Made by a program: the position numbers and the translations under genes. A stretch of DNA of 64,000 nt. Origin: Obelidium mucronatum. Its lineage: Eukaryota > Chytridiomycota > Chytridiomycetes > Chytridiales > Chytriomycetaceae. Below, piece by piece: positions 27,260 to 38,997 of this stretch (position 1 is its first letter; every line of letters begins with the position of its first letter). The notes below the pieces were generated by a model. It was not told where the DNA came from, did not search any database, and worked only from the letters and a program-made list of their open reading frames with translations. The stretch spans positions 248,001-312,000 of the forward strand of contig JAIVFH010000004.1 in NCBI GenBank assembly GCA_025765595.1, in the 5' to 3' direction.

Positions 27260-28600
27260 ATGTCCAAATGTGAGATTGAGCAGCAAATCGAAGCGTTGCG
27301 CCTCGAGTTCCGCACTGGATGCCTCCTTTGTGGCTCCACAAAAAATCTCAGACGTTGTGCAGGCTGTCAGGCCGTGTTCTACTGCTCTGCCGAGCATCAA
27401 AAGCAGGACTGGAAGACTTCACACAGGTCCCAATGCACCACAATCAAAGCGGAACGACTCGCAGTTGACACTTCCGAAGGCACAGAAATGACGGCGGAGA
27501 AATGCCGCCAGTTTGTGTTGGAAAGCCAGCGGCTGGTCAACCTTTCCAGAGCTCCAAACCTCTCTCCACAAAAGAGACTCGACAAGGCTCTTCGTGCAAA
27601 GGAACTCTGTATGCGTGTAATCATATGTCCGGAACATCTCGATATGTCTCTTGGGGATTTTGTCTCGGATGCGATAATGAATCATGTTCAGTGCTTTGTT
27701 GAAGTGAATCTCCTTGCCAACAACATTGAAGCATGTAAAGCTGTGGTAGATCAAACTTTGCGTATGTTAAATGCGTATTCGGTGTATTGCCTGGGAGGAA
27801 GTGAGGAAGCGAGAGAACATGTAGAGTCCATTCCAGAATTCACGGACTTCATTGCCGCCGAAACGAGGGCTCGGATATCTAATCACGAAAAAAAGTATGA
27901 CGAGGAAATGGTGCATTTAGAGCGGTGCATTGAAGTCTCACGAGTGTTGCTACAAGACTGTTCACCAGAAGCGACAACTATTATGAATGAATTCCGTGGA
28001 CATCTAACTCGAGTCTATAGGGCCATGGTGCTTTGTGCCTCGTCAATGAAGGATTTTGATAAGATGGAGCAGTATTCCAAACTTGCGCAGGAAAACTGCA
28101 ACGACCCATCTCAAAGACTGATGCTCCAATTCGAGTACATTGCAGTGTTGGAAGGCCAAACTGAATCTATTCGGGAAAATGCTTTGGTGCTTATGGAGAA
28201 TTACCGCAAAGATTTGATGGAATACGAGGATTTGATTGAGCGTATGCAAGCCAACACTGTCATTGTCGAAAAGAATAGCGCCATTTGTCGCACCATGGTC
28301 CCTGCTATAGCTCAAGATGCTATTCGACTAAACTCTTTCTTGACTTGGTCGAGCGCCACTTCCTTATTGTGCAGACATTGGTTTGCGGCAGGTCCTCAGT
28401 TCAAAGAAGAGGCCGACAAGCTTGCTACACTTGTCATCAAGATGCATTCTTGCACTTCCAATGCATGCGCTGATGTGGTTTTTAGTCGGCAAGTCTTGAA
28501 TGCATGTGATCCGCGGGACATTGACGACGATGAGATTGATAAGGCTCCTGATGCGTGTAAAACTACCTCGAGGAAGGAGTGGAATCAATATCGATCTTAA
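27260..28600 (+). CDS. Intronless MYND zinc-finger protein of unknown function
   Basis: A single open frame of 446 residues starting at 27260 (MSKCEIEQQIEAL). The MYND finger is at residues 21-60: CLLCGSTKNLRRCAGC, VFYCSAEHQKQDWKT, and HRSQC. The rest is mostly helical with a TPR-like feel (for example YDEEMVHLERCIEVSRVLLQ) and ends in an acidic then basic tail. No SET domain motifs are visible. It has no introns in an intron-rich neighbourhood and sits between desaturase copies A and B on the opposite strand, 160 bp from the start of A. Partner-binding through the MYND finger is the only inference I can support. Confidence 0.85.
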   Translation: MSKCEIEQQIEALRLEFRTGCLLCGSTKNLRRCAGCQAVFYCSAEHQKQDWKTSHRSQCTTIKAERLAVDTSEGTEMTAEKCRQFVLESQRLVNLSRAPNLSPQKRLDKALRAKELCMRVIICPEHLDMSLGDFVSDAIMNHVQCFVEVNLLANNIEACKAVVDQTLRMLNAYSVYCLGGSEEAREHVESIPEFTDFIAAETRARISNHEKKYDEEMVHLERCIEVSRVLLQDCSPEATTIMNEFRGHLTRVYRAMVLCASSMKDFDKMEQYSKLAQENCNDPSQRLMLQFEYIAVLEGQTESIRENALVLMENYRKDLMEYEDLIERMQANTVIVEKNSAICRTMVPAIAQDAIRLNSFLTWSSATSLLCRHWFAAGPQFKEEADKLATLVIKMHSCTSNACADVVFSRQVLNACDPRDIDDDEIDKAPDACKTTSRKEWNQYRS

Positions 28601-28823
28601 TAAAGTGTTCGCCTTTTTTTTTATCTTTCGAGTATTCTAAGCTTCCACGATATTGAATTATGCAACATAACAACACTTGTTTCTCTTTTTTGAACAGAAA
28701 TCCTCAAAGGACATAAAAAATGGAAAGTTCATCGAACAAGGGATGACAAAAGAAAACCAACAAGTAAAAAACGGAACTGATGGTGTGGTAACCAAAGTAA
28801 CAAAAACGATCAAGTCCTTTTTT

Positions 28824-30468
28824 TTAACGCTTGTAGAAGACAATGTCTCCTGAAAACCATCCATTGATTAATGTAAAATTCGGGGCGTGTCATTGAAAAA
28901 AAAAAAAAAAAAATTAACACCCACCTTCGTCTTCAACAAACTTGCAGCTTCTGTAACTGTTGTAAAGCGACCAGAAAATGGGGTTGTTGTCATAGTGGTA
29001 GTGTTTGCCAAGCTTCTCCTTGAGAGCAGCAGTGGCAACTTCCGCGTTGTAGAAGGGCATGTTGGAGAAGAGGTGGTGTGCAACGTGTGTGTCGGTGCTA
29101 TAGAAATTTCGTTAACATAACAAGCCATGTTCAAACCACCAACGACACAAGAAGTTCATACATGTGGTGGAAAAAGTAGTTCAAGAATCCAAAGTCACGG
29201 TCAACGGTACACAAGGCACCCTTCAAAAAGTCCCACTCGGCTCCACGGTAATGTGGCAATCTGACGTCAGTGTGCTGCAAGAAAGTGATCATGACCAACC
29301 AGTGGTTAACCCACAAGTATGGAACAATGTAGAACTTCAACACAGTCAAGAACGAGTAGGTGTGAACAAAGTATCCGAGAACAGAGAAAGCAATAACAAG
29401 ACCAATGTCAGACATGATGATTTGGTTAGCCTGGTGTGGAGCAAAGATTGGAGAAGAGGTGTGGAAGTGGGAAGCCCAAGTCTTGAACTTTTGGCCGGAA
29501 GCTAAGAAAGAAAAAAAGGAGGACATCGATTTCAGCAGCGAGGCACTAATCATAACATATTAAGCCGCTACAAACCGTTAAACAAAATATAAGCGGGCCA
29601 TCCAAACAATTGCTGTCTAACAACTCTGAAGAGTTCAACGATCGGCGCCAATTCAAACATGTCACCCTCTTCCTCTTCCTTCTGACCATGCTCTTCAGGA
29701 ATCTCCTCGCCTTCCTTTCTAACGCGCTCAGGCTTTCGAGATCTCACTTTTGGAACAAAGACTTGATCCTTATCCATATTTCCACAAGCCTTGTGATGCA
29801 TTGAGTGGGTGATCTTCCATGAAAAGTAAGGAACCAAGAGAGCTGAATGCAAGATCCAACCCACAACGTGGTTCAATGTGGTGTTGGCGGAGAATCCTCC
29901 GTGACCGCACTCTGGAAATATTGTTTTTTTCATTTTTAGTTTCGAGTCGCAATAGTCAAATGTCTCCCGTCCAGATGATTAGATCGTTCCTTTCCGTGAT
30001 TATGAAATAAAAAACAATGATGCTGACGATTCATTGGTATGATGTATCCAAGTTCGGTGTATCCAAGTCCTATACAACACACAACATACCGTGAGCAAGA
30101 ACCCAGATACCAGTGCAGACCCAGCCCTGAACAACAGAGTACAAGAACCACAAGGCCACTCGTACAGCCGTTGATGAAGTGTCGACGAGTCCGTTCCATC
30201 CATTGTCGATTCCAGTCGCAAGATAAAACAGACCAGCCGCCATAGTAACATCCAAAGCAACATAACTAAGAGACAGCAAGGTGTTGTGCTTAAAGCACTC
30301 TGGTGGCACGCAGTCTCTCAGCTCCTTCAATGTAAATGGGGGAGCTTCGTAGTTTTGGTAGTGAGGGGTAGAAGTAGTCAAAGGATGTCTCTTTGAGACA
30401 AAAGTGGTCTTCTGTGATCCTTTTACTGGCGATGATCGACGCTGGCGAGTCGTTGCTTCTGGGGCCAT
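28824..30468 (-). CDS. FAD2: Delta-12-type fatty acid desaturase, copy B
   Basis: Start at 30468 ([17 protein letters not shown]). All three His boxes are intact: [14 protein letters not shown] after the AH of the preceding exon, [13 protein letters not shown], and the THVAHH box at about 29098. The conserved [20 protein letters not shown] and [14 protein letters not shown] are in frame. The last exon reads GDIVFYKR and stops at 28824-28826. Introns fall at the same places as in A and C. It is as close to C as to A through most of its length, especially at the N-terminus. Confidence 0.88.
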
Positions 30469-30719
30469 TTCTTTTTTTTTCTTGGTTGGTTGCTGTCAAG
30501 GAATCAACTTTCACAAGAGATTGTGAGTCTGAATTTTTCCATGATTTATCCGGGAGCGAACAAAGAGACTCGTGGCTATCGGACTGCTTGGACAATAACT
30601 CATATCGCATCGCAACAAATGTTCATTCACAAAGATTTCACAAAAACAAAGAACCGACTCAAGAGTTCTGATAGATAAAAATAAAACAGAAGCAGAATAC
30701 ACAATTGTCCCTGCACCAT

Positions 30720-32239
30720 TCATCGCTTATAGAATACAACATTGCCTGAAAAAAACAGGTGTCAACTCTTTGCATGAAGAAAAAAAAAGAGAAGCATGTG
30801 TAAATTACCTTGGTCTTCGACAAATCTGCAGTTTCTGTAACTCTTCCAGAGAGACAAGAAGATTGGACTGTTGTCATAAATGTAGTGTTTTCCAAGCTTT
30901 TTCTTGAGAGCAGCAGTAGCTAACTTCCGCGTTGTAAAAGGGCATGTTGGAAAAGAGGTGGTGAGCAACGTGTGTGTCAGTGCTAAAAAAAAAAGAGTTA
31001 CTCTTCGACGCAAAAAGAAGATAAGAAAAACCGCAAGACATACATGTGGTGGAAAATGTAGTTCAAGAAGCCAAAGTCTCTGTCAACAGTCAACAAGGCG
31101 CCCTTCAAAAAGTCCCATTCTTCACCACGGTAGTGTGGCAATCTCACGTCAGTGTGCTGCAAGAACGTGATCATGACCAACCAGTGGTTGACCCACAGGT
31201 ATGGCAAAACGTAGAACTTGAAAACAGCGAGGAAAGAGTATGTGTACGAAAGGTATCCGAGAATAGAGAAGGCAATAGCCAGACCAATGTCGGACATGAT
31301 GATTTGCTTGGCGTGGTGTGGAGAGAAAATCGGGGATGATGTGTGGAAGTGAGAAGCCCAAGCTTTGAAGCGTTGTCCAGAAACTATAGGCGGCTTGTCA
31401 GAACCAAAAAAAAAAAAAAAAACCATGGGCATTTACTCACCGTTCAACAAAATGTAAGCAGGCCATCCGAAAACCTGCTGTCTGATAAGCTTAAGCAAAT
31501 CAACAATTGGGGCAGCTTCGAACGCGTCGGCTTCCTCCTCTTCCTGTTGCCCATGTTCCTCAGGAATCGCCTCGCCTTCCTTTCTGACACGCTTGGGGTA
31601 GTCAGATCTGAGATCCGGCAAAAACACTTGGTCCTTTTCCATGTTACCGCATCCTTTGTGGTGCATGGAGTGGGTGATCTTCCATGAAAAGTATGGCACA
31701 AGCAAGGCAGAGTGCAAAACCCATCCAACAATGTGGTTCAAAGTTGTGTTGGCAGAGAAGCCTCCGTGACCACATTCTAGTTACAAAAGAGACATCAGTA
31801 TGGCTAGTATCGATCCGATATCTGGAATAATCGGACAAGACCGACAGTCGGAAAACATACCGTGAGCAAGAACCCAGATACCAGTACAGACCCAACCCTG
31901 AACAACAGAGTACAAGAACCATAAAGCGCCTCTCACGATAATCGAGGAAGTGTCAACAAGTCCGTTCCAACCATTGTCGATTCCAGTTGCAAGATAAAAT
32001 AGACCAGCTGCCATGGTAACATCCAAGGCAACATAACCAAGAGACAGCAAGGTGTTGTGTTTGAAGCACTCAGGTGGTACACAGTCTCTTAGCTCCTTCA
32101 ATGTAAAAGGGGGAGCTTCGAAATTCTGGTAGTGAGGGGTTGAAGTTGTTGAAGGATCTCTCTTTGAGACGAAGGTAGTCTTCTTTGATCCCTTGGCTGG
32201 CGATGATCGACGCTGGCGAGTTGTTGCTTCAGGTGCCAT
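30720..32239 (-). CDS. FAD2: Delta-12-type fatty acid desaturase, copy C, with a one-base break near its C-terminus
   Basis: Start at 32239 ([17 protein letters not shown]). His boxes [16 protein letters not shown] and THVAHH are all present, and the protein parallels copies A and B. After FYNAEV an extra base at about 30921 moves the frame: copy B reads ATAALKEK, whereas C reads SYCCSQ until it is corrected to ATAALKKKLGKHYIYDN. This break is not in a homopolymer, unlike most others in the window. Without correction the protein would lose the last 40 or so residues after the third His box. The final exon (GNVVFYKR) ends at 30720-30722. Confidence 0.82.
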
Positions 32240-32337
32240 GAGTTGTGGGGAATGTGTATTTGCTCGACAATAAAAACGAAAAAATCTGGGTTTAAATTAT
32301 AGAGGAAGAACTAATTTTTCCATTTTTCCGGAATCGG

Positions 32338-34024
32338 TCATTTCACGTCAGATCTGCAACTAAAGAGGGACAGGGGTGTGAGATATGTCATCGAGAGAGT
32401 TGAATGATTACACCTACATGGGACAGACTGTGGAAGTGGTCAACCATCGTTTTATGCACTCTCCGTGAAACCAATGGAGACAGGGTACGCCACTGATGTC
32501 TTCGCCTTCGTCAAATTCAGTGAGACAGATTGCACAGCGAGTATCATCTTGGTTAGGTTGCTGAGAATTCGTACTGCTACTACCACTACTAGTACCCTGT
32601 GGCTGGTATTTCTTGCTTGGTAGGGAATTGAGTATGGTTTTGGTAACACCCTTGGGTTTAGCAGTTCCAATTCTTTCGCCAAGCGATATCAGAGACTGTT
32701 TTTGCAATCGGGTTTTTTTAAAAAAAAAAACAATCCGTCGTATTGAGTTATACCTCGTAGGAAGTGTCAAAATTGTCGTCGTCAACGTAATTTGCCGGAT
32801 TATAGGCAACCCCGGCGCTTAAAAGAATATCTTAATTCGAAACAAAACGTCCAAATCAAGCTATTGTGTAATACCCATAGAGATCGGGTATCAGTCCATT
32901 CATTAAGCCGTACATTCGACCACGCCCTCGCAGTCCGCCAAGAGTAAGTCCTGGACCAGCAGCCAAGAATGCGTCATTATGAATTTGATTGCGTGTGGCA
33001 TTGCTTCGCCGAGGTCGGCCACGGCCGGTTTGTTGTTGCTGTAGGAGTTCCAGCGCCTCTGTTCGCTCTAAATAGTCGCATTCGCTGAAGTGCACGGTAG
33101 TCTTCTACAGACATCTCTGCCCCATTGCGTCGACCTCCATGTTCTTGCGGGGTTTCATCTGAAGGCAACGTCGAAAAATAAATGAGACGGAAACATGAGT
33201 TTTTGTGTAGTACCTTCAGAGTCTTGATCCAGTATACCAAACAACTGCTGAATATTTTGCTCCTGAATTGAAATTCGCATGCCTTCAGTTCAAAGTTGTC
33301 GCACGGAATCCCAAAACTCACAACATTGCTGGATTGTATCGCCGAAAACTCTTCCTCTTGTAACCTTCGCGCTAGTTCAGCGTCGGCATCTTCAGTGTTT
33401 ACTGCTACAGGGCGCCGCCTTGCACCAATCACTTGTATATCATCATCTCCTTCATCATTCATGAGACGCCGTGATATCCGGCGAGAACCCATAAATACCA
33501 CATCTGAACCGTCATCGACATCATCATCATCATTATCTATATCACTAGAGCGATTCTCATGGTCACTTGTGCCCAACACGTCCGAGTCGTCAGGAAACAG
33601 GGCTTCTTCATCCTCATCCTCATCATCTTCATCCTCGTAGTCGATTTCGAAGCTGCTTTCGCGTCCGCCGTCGCGTCGAAAGCCAAAGTCGTCGTGTTCA
33701 TTCCGGGCAGGTTCGTTAACGAGATAGACTTCATCATGGTCCTCTGAGTCCTCGGTTGTTTTCACCTGTGTTCAAACTGGGCAATGCGCGGAAAGACAGC
33801 GGGGACGAGCAGGGCGGCTCGCGGCGGCGGCGTCGCTGCTCGGCGGTGCCAAGGCGGGCGGTGCGGGCGACGACGTGGCGGTCAGGTCGACGAAGCGGGC
33901 GCGCGCCGGATTTGGATTTGCGTTTGGAATTTGAATTCGCAGGCGCCGCCGCTGGAGAAGGCGTCGCCAGAGTTGACAAAGACCGTTTCGCCGGCGACGC
34001 GGCCGTGTCGAGGCGCCGCTTCAT
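32338..34024 (-). CDS. RING-H2 zinc-finger protein, probable E3 ubiquitin ligase
   Basis: The C-terminal RING-H2 reads CAICLTEFDEGEDISGVPC, LHWFHGECIKRWL, and VCPIC, the last Cys coming from a short final exon (ICRSDVK, stop 32338-32340) across an intron. The N-terminal half is very acidic (about 33480-33700, Asp/Glu/Ser repeats), followed by ELARRLQEEEF and a Gly/Arg stretch. The start at 34024 (MKRRLDTAASPAKRS) is inferred: the first exon is GC-rich and the joint to the acidic exon near 33765 is not resolved. Short hydrophobic-acidic patches (FVDLT, IQVIG) resemble SUMO-interaction motifs. Only 18 bp separate its start from that of BMT6. Confidence 0.75.
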
Positions 34025-34042
34025 GTCTTCGAAATGTAAAAA

Positions 34043-34964
34043 ATGGAAGCGCAAATCATCCGCGTGTTTGCCAACGCCTGCGACGCCGTGCTGACAAACA
34101 ACGAATTCAGAGACCGGCGGCGGCGCATCAAAGCCCTGTTTGTGCAGCGCGACTACCTGGCCATCTTCACCGACACAGCCCTGCTGGACGTGTACGTGGC
34201 AGAGTACAGTCCGTCGCGCGCCCTGTGCTATCACAGCTTGTTCACTGACTCACAGCCGCTGCGCGAGGCGCTCAAAGCCGCTGCGTCGGTGTACTGCGTG
34301 GGGTCGGGGTCGGGCGGGGAACTGGTTGGCATTGCAGCGGCCATTCACTCCATCAAACCGGATCAGCACATTACGATCCATTCTCAGGATATTGCAGACT
34401 ATTCATCGGCTTTGGTTCCTGTAGAAGCTGCTCTGCGAGCTGAATTCAAGGATGTTCCGATAACAACAGAAACGTCAGTCTTCAACATTCTTTCAGATGA
34501 TCCAGCTCACGTCCAGCTAAAGACGGCATGCATTGCAAATGCTGATATAATAACGTCATTTTTCATCTTGAATGAACTTCTCGCCAATTCCAAAAAGGAG
34601 TTTGTGCAGTTTGTAAAGTTACTGGTGACTGGGATGAAGAAGGGTGCGCTTTTAGTTGTTGTTGACTCGGCTGGTTCTTTTTCAGAAGTTTCTGTGGTTT
34701 GTTGTGGCACTACTTGACGGCGGGATCATCTGACACTTCACCTTCCCAACTTAGGGATCTCGAAAGGGAAAACAAACCGAGTCTGGCAGTAGTATTGATT
34801 CACCAACCCCAACGTACATGGTTTATAACTTGCTGGATGCTATTCAGGCATTTGAGATTCTCGAAAAATCTGATTCGCGATGGTATCGCTACCCTGAAGG
34901 CCTTTACTATCCAATCAAATTGAATAACATGCGTCATTTCTTTCGCATTTATCGCAAATTATAA
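34043..34964 (+). CDS. BMT6: Bmt6-like 25S rRNA uridine-N3 methyltransferase
   Basis: Family members methylate a uridine of the large-subunit rRNA in the nucleolus. The start at 34043 gives MEAQIIRVFANACDAV. Family features are IKALFVQRDYLAIFTDTALL, then YSPSRALCYHSLF, the SAM-binding loop VYCVGSGSGGELVGIA, and the late strand LLVVVDSAGSFSE. A GT-AG intron of about 60 nt starts near 34687-34697 and ends at the TTAG before GSRKGKQ. The second exon carries YMVYNLLDAIQAFEILEK and RWYRYPEGLYYPIKLNNMR. It stops at 34962-34964. The assignment is from memory of the YLR063W family and is good but not certain. Confidence 0.75.
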
Positions 34965-35079
34965 TAATAAAGGGTTATTGATCTATAGAGGAATAATGTC
35001 AAAAATCTCTATGGTCTATTCGAAGTCAAGGAAAAAAAAATATATTAAGGTGAAAGAAATAAGTGGACAGCATCCGTTC

Positions 35080-37700
35080 TCACTTCTTCTTGCTGTTCTT
35101 TCTACCCCCAAACCCGCCAAACATTCCAGCCTTGATCCCTCTTTTGAGATTATCCACCGCCACCTCTTCTGCAGACCTGTCGCTTCCATTACGACTTCCA
35201 CTTGGCAGGACAAACAACCCCGCCTGGCAAAACACCAGCCAACAATCCCGTCGTTTGTGCACGACTCAAGGCCTCAGCCAGATTCTCATTGTTATTGGTT
35301 CTATTTGATTCCGCCATACGAATTTGTAGAAGAAAACGAGCTTCCTATTGGCAATTGAACCGGGGCTAGAACCCTGGAGGACTCTCGAAACCAGACGCGC
35401 CGCCGAGTGAGTTCCATACTTGATAGTAGCTCTGCAGCTCTTCGCTTGGACTGTTTCACGCCGCGACCCAATTCGTAACATTCCGCAAGGCGGAGTGTAG
35501 GTAGCTTCAAGAATTCCAAAGGGGTCAATGAATGGAGGTACGAGATTCTTTTGACGGATGTTGTTCTCGGTGGAGATGTTGGGGGTCCGTTTGGTCTCGT
35601 CGGTGTCGGTGGGAATTCACTGTCCTCGCTGTCGCGGACGACTTGCTGCTGTGGGTGATGGTGGGGGGAGTGAAAACTGTCAATCAGAGACCAAGCGGGA
35701 TCAACGAGTGTAAAGTGGTTCAAAGTGGGTCTTGAACTTGGTTGTCGCAAACCGCCGTTTTTGACTTGCATTTCTTCGGCTGGCCTTCTTGGAGTCTCCG
35801 CGAACGGCTCTCTTTGCAATCGAAGCCGCGCGAGAGGTTTCCTTCAAACTGCCTCTTCTTTGAGGGAATGCATGAGATGAACTGGTTGAAGGTGATGAGC
35901 CACCCGTTGCTGGTGGTACTGATGCGTTTGAAGTAGGGACAGTTTGGTTCTGGCTACTTGCACCGGATCTCTGGCTTGCATCGCTTCCAATTATATCCTC
36001 GTCATCCAATTGCGCCTTCTTTAAGGCGTTCTCTCCTCGACCTCCGCCATCGTCGACGGCAACACCGGCAGCCATTTCGAGAACCAGGACTCCAAGATTG
36101 GCATCTTGGCGACATTGGCCCTGACCAACGCCTTCCAGCAAACACATGGCGAGAATGTAGAGCGCCAGAGCGCTTGGATGAACTGTGCTGCGTGTGATAC
36201 CCCCGGGCATTGCCTCTGGATCGTGAATAGGTCGGACCCATGGTGAAACTGCGCAAGCGTGAAGTTTGTAAAGCGCGGTTTGGCGGTCCTGGTTTCTCCA
36301 GCACAAGGCAGCTTGTTGGAGTTCATTGATGATGGTGGATGTGGTGAGTTGTGCAGTTGGAGGGGCGAGAAGCATTGTTGGGATAGCGTTCCCGTGGTGT
36401 GGTCGGGAAAAGTGAGATGCTGATATTTGGGTGATGATGTTGAGAAGCGTGGGTGTGTTTCCACTGTTGCGGTTTTGATGCGTGAGAGCGCTTGGAGCCA
36501 TGATAGTTTGAGGAACGCGTCGGGCTGTATGCGGTCTTGGAGACGGGGGCACACCAGCAGATGATGGCTTGGAGCCGTTGGTGTCGATGGATGGGACGCT
36601 TCGGCGACGTTTGCTTTCTGGGCCAAGTGTTGGGGACTCTGGAATTCCTGTGTGCCGACTAGGGGAGGGAGAGGATGTGTTACTAGGAGGTGGACCCATA
36701 TCAGATGGTCTCTTCAATGTAGATACTCTAGGACGAATGACGCGAGTGGGTAATGGTGCATTGACCTGTTCTCCGACCCCGACCAGCGAGGAATCTTCTT
36801 CCATCAAAGACCGTAATGTGGCTGATTGGATCGTGTTTCTGTTATTTGAAGACCTGATAGATTCGTTTGCCAGTGAGGGTGATAACATTGACGAGACTGA
36901 ATCCGTCGCTTCGTCATCATAAGCCTCGAACTTGGTCATCAAAATCGTCATCGCTGTCCAATTCACCCATGAGCTTCCAATTCGACCGCTTCTGGGTTGT
37001 TTCCCAGAAGAGAGGATGGGTGTTCCGAGTCATTGTCCTCATCCTCATCGCTGTCAAATTGAATACCAGAGCCTCCATGGAAAGTGACCGCAGTACTCAT
37101 TCGGTTGGCGTTCTTGACAACAAAGTCAGTTCCCCGGAAGATGTTGTTTGTGGATGGCAGCGGTGAGGAAGCAGCATTGGAAACAGCTTGTCGGGAGTCC
37201 AGCAGAAACTGCAGCAGCGACTGCGTGCTCTTGCGGTACGAGTCGCGCTTGGCTGGACGATAGCAGTTAGTTGTGTTGTGGGTTGGGTAGCCAAGACTCT
37301 AGTCACCGTTGCGTGGCTCCTGGCCGCCGCGGTCCTCGCGCAGAAAGTCTTCGACGACGGCCTGCGACGACTTGCGGCGCTCGCGCTCGCTGAAGCCCGA
37401 GTCGGCCATCAGCTTCTCGAGCTGCGTCAGCTGGTTGTGCAGGTCCGCCGACGACAGCCGCACACTGCGGCGCGCCGCTGCGGCCGCCGTGGCTTTGAGC
37501 GCCGGCTTGAACGGATTGAAGTCCGCCGACCCGCGCCGCCCGCCGCCGCCGCCGCCTTCCGTGTCGCTGTCGCTGCCGCTCTCGCCCGTCGCGCCGCCGC
37601 CGCCGCCGTCCTCGCTGTCGCTGAACTCGATGCCCATCGACGTTGTCGCCGGGTTCGGAAACCGGAACGTGGCAATCACCTGCTGGATGTCTTCTGCCAT
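35080..37700 (-). CDS. Sel1-repeat protein with long disordered N-terminus
   Basis: Start at 37700 (MAEDIQQVIATFRFP). The N-terminal half is disordered and Ser/Gly/Asp-rich, then a short helical exon (YRKSTQSLLQFLLDS). Sel1-type repeats appear at about 36170-36060 (ALALYILAMCLLEGVGQG, GVLVLEMAAG) and about 35490-35440 (LRLAECYELGRGVKQ, KRRAAEL). The C-terminus ends GMFGGFGGRKNSKKK at 35080-35082. The frame changes at the TT run 36932-36933 and again more than once between 35450 and 35230, so the C-terminal part is approximate. Resemblance is to fungal Sel1 adaptors such as Skt5 or Dsf2 in a general way only. Confidence 0.62.
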
Positions 37701-37765
37701 TATTCACTGCTGGTGGTTGCCTGCAAATTTTGCCTTTTTTTGATTAAATCCAAAATCGAATAACA

Positions 37766-38830
37766 ATGCACCTATCGCTTGCTGCTGCTGGCGCTGCTGT
37801 GCTGGCTGCCGGCAGTGGCTGTTCACGGCAAGAAGCTGGCGCATGGCGAGAAGGGGTGAGTGCGGGCGTGTGTCGCGTGTGGGCTCTGGTGGGACCCTGG
37901 CTGATCTCGGTGTCGTCTCGTCAGCCATTACGCAACAGGCTTCACAAAGCAACTCGCCGAGTGCAACTCGACAATGAAACTCGAAGACCCGCGACCGACC
38001 TGTCAGCAGCTGGCAGACGAAGTCGTGCTTGTGAGTGTGCTTGTTGTCTTGTGTGAAGAAGTGATAATGGACTGACTCTCAATTACTGCAAATAGTCTCT
38101 CTCTGCATTTGCCAAACTAAACCCACAAATCGACTGCACAAAGTCTCTTCCTATTGTTGATCAGTTCGTCTGTGTTCCAGACGGTTTCAATGTTACTCTG
38201 GCTGATGCCGCGAAGCTTACAAACAACACCTCGCCATTGAACAAATCAACAGCAAATTCAACTGCTTCCGCTTCATCATCTATCGATCCTTCAGCGACCG
38301 CTACATTGCCAGTGGCGTCTGCAGACTCACCTCCAGTCCCTTCACCTTCTCCAGAACCTTCACCGCCTCCACCACCGCCACCACCACCACCACCTCCTCC
38401 TCCTCCAACGAGTGCAATGACGGCGCAAGAAGAACAAGATATTGTGGCAATCCACAACAACTTCCGTGCTCAAAATGGAGTGTCTCAACCTGTTTCGTGG
38501 GACCGAGGTATTGCACAACAAGCCGCTGATTGGGCAAACTATCTGGCGAGTTATCAATGCTCTCTTCAACACGGAGGTACAAATGGACTCGGTCAGAATT
38601 TGGCGATGCAGGCAGGTGGGGATGCCTCGATGCAAGCGCTGTTCAGTGGATGGGCCAGTGAATGTTTAGATTGTGGTCTGAATCATGCCACGCAGGCTGC
38701 ATGGGCGTCAACAACGAGTATTGGTTGTGCTACAGCGTGGGGTAGCTGGGGTGGTATGTCGTGCGTGGTGCTGGTATGCGATTATTACCCACCTGGAAAT
38801 TGGGGAGGCGTGTCTTGGCGAACTGGATAA
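37766..38830 (+). CDS. Secreted LysM-like plus CAP/SCP (PR-1) domain protein
   Basis: Exons 37766-37855, 37925-38030 and 38096-38830. The spliced length is one base over a multiple of three. Removing one C at 37771-37772 puts the ATG in frame with a clean signal peptide (LLLLALLCWLPAVAVHG). Next is one LysM-like module (PTCQQLADEVVL, LSAFAKLNPQIDC, QFVCVP), an Asn/Ser/Thr-rich stretch, a poly-Pro stalk (about 38358-38405), and a CAP domain: IVAIHNNFRAQNGV, ADWANYLASYQC, GQNLAM, NHATQAAWASTTSIGCA and CDYYPPGNW. CAP proteins bind sterols or lipids or act in host and wall interaction; LysM binds chitin-type glycans. The role here is inferred. Confidence 0.85.
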
Positions 38831-38997
38831 AAAAAAAATGGTGGGTAGACCACAAGTAGAAAGCTTTTAAACATGAGGGGGTGGAAGTGGGATGGAGAAG
38901 ATAGAGAGAAGCTGGATTCTTCAACTTGAATCGTTCAAAATATAAACTTGCACTTTTTTTCTTGATTAAATTTTTGAATAAGGGGGGAACAAGCCCA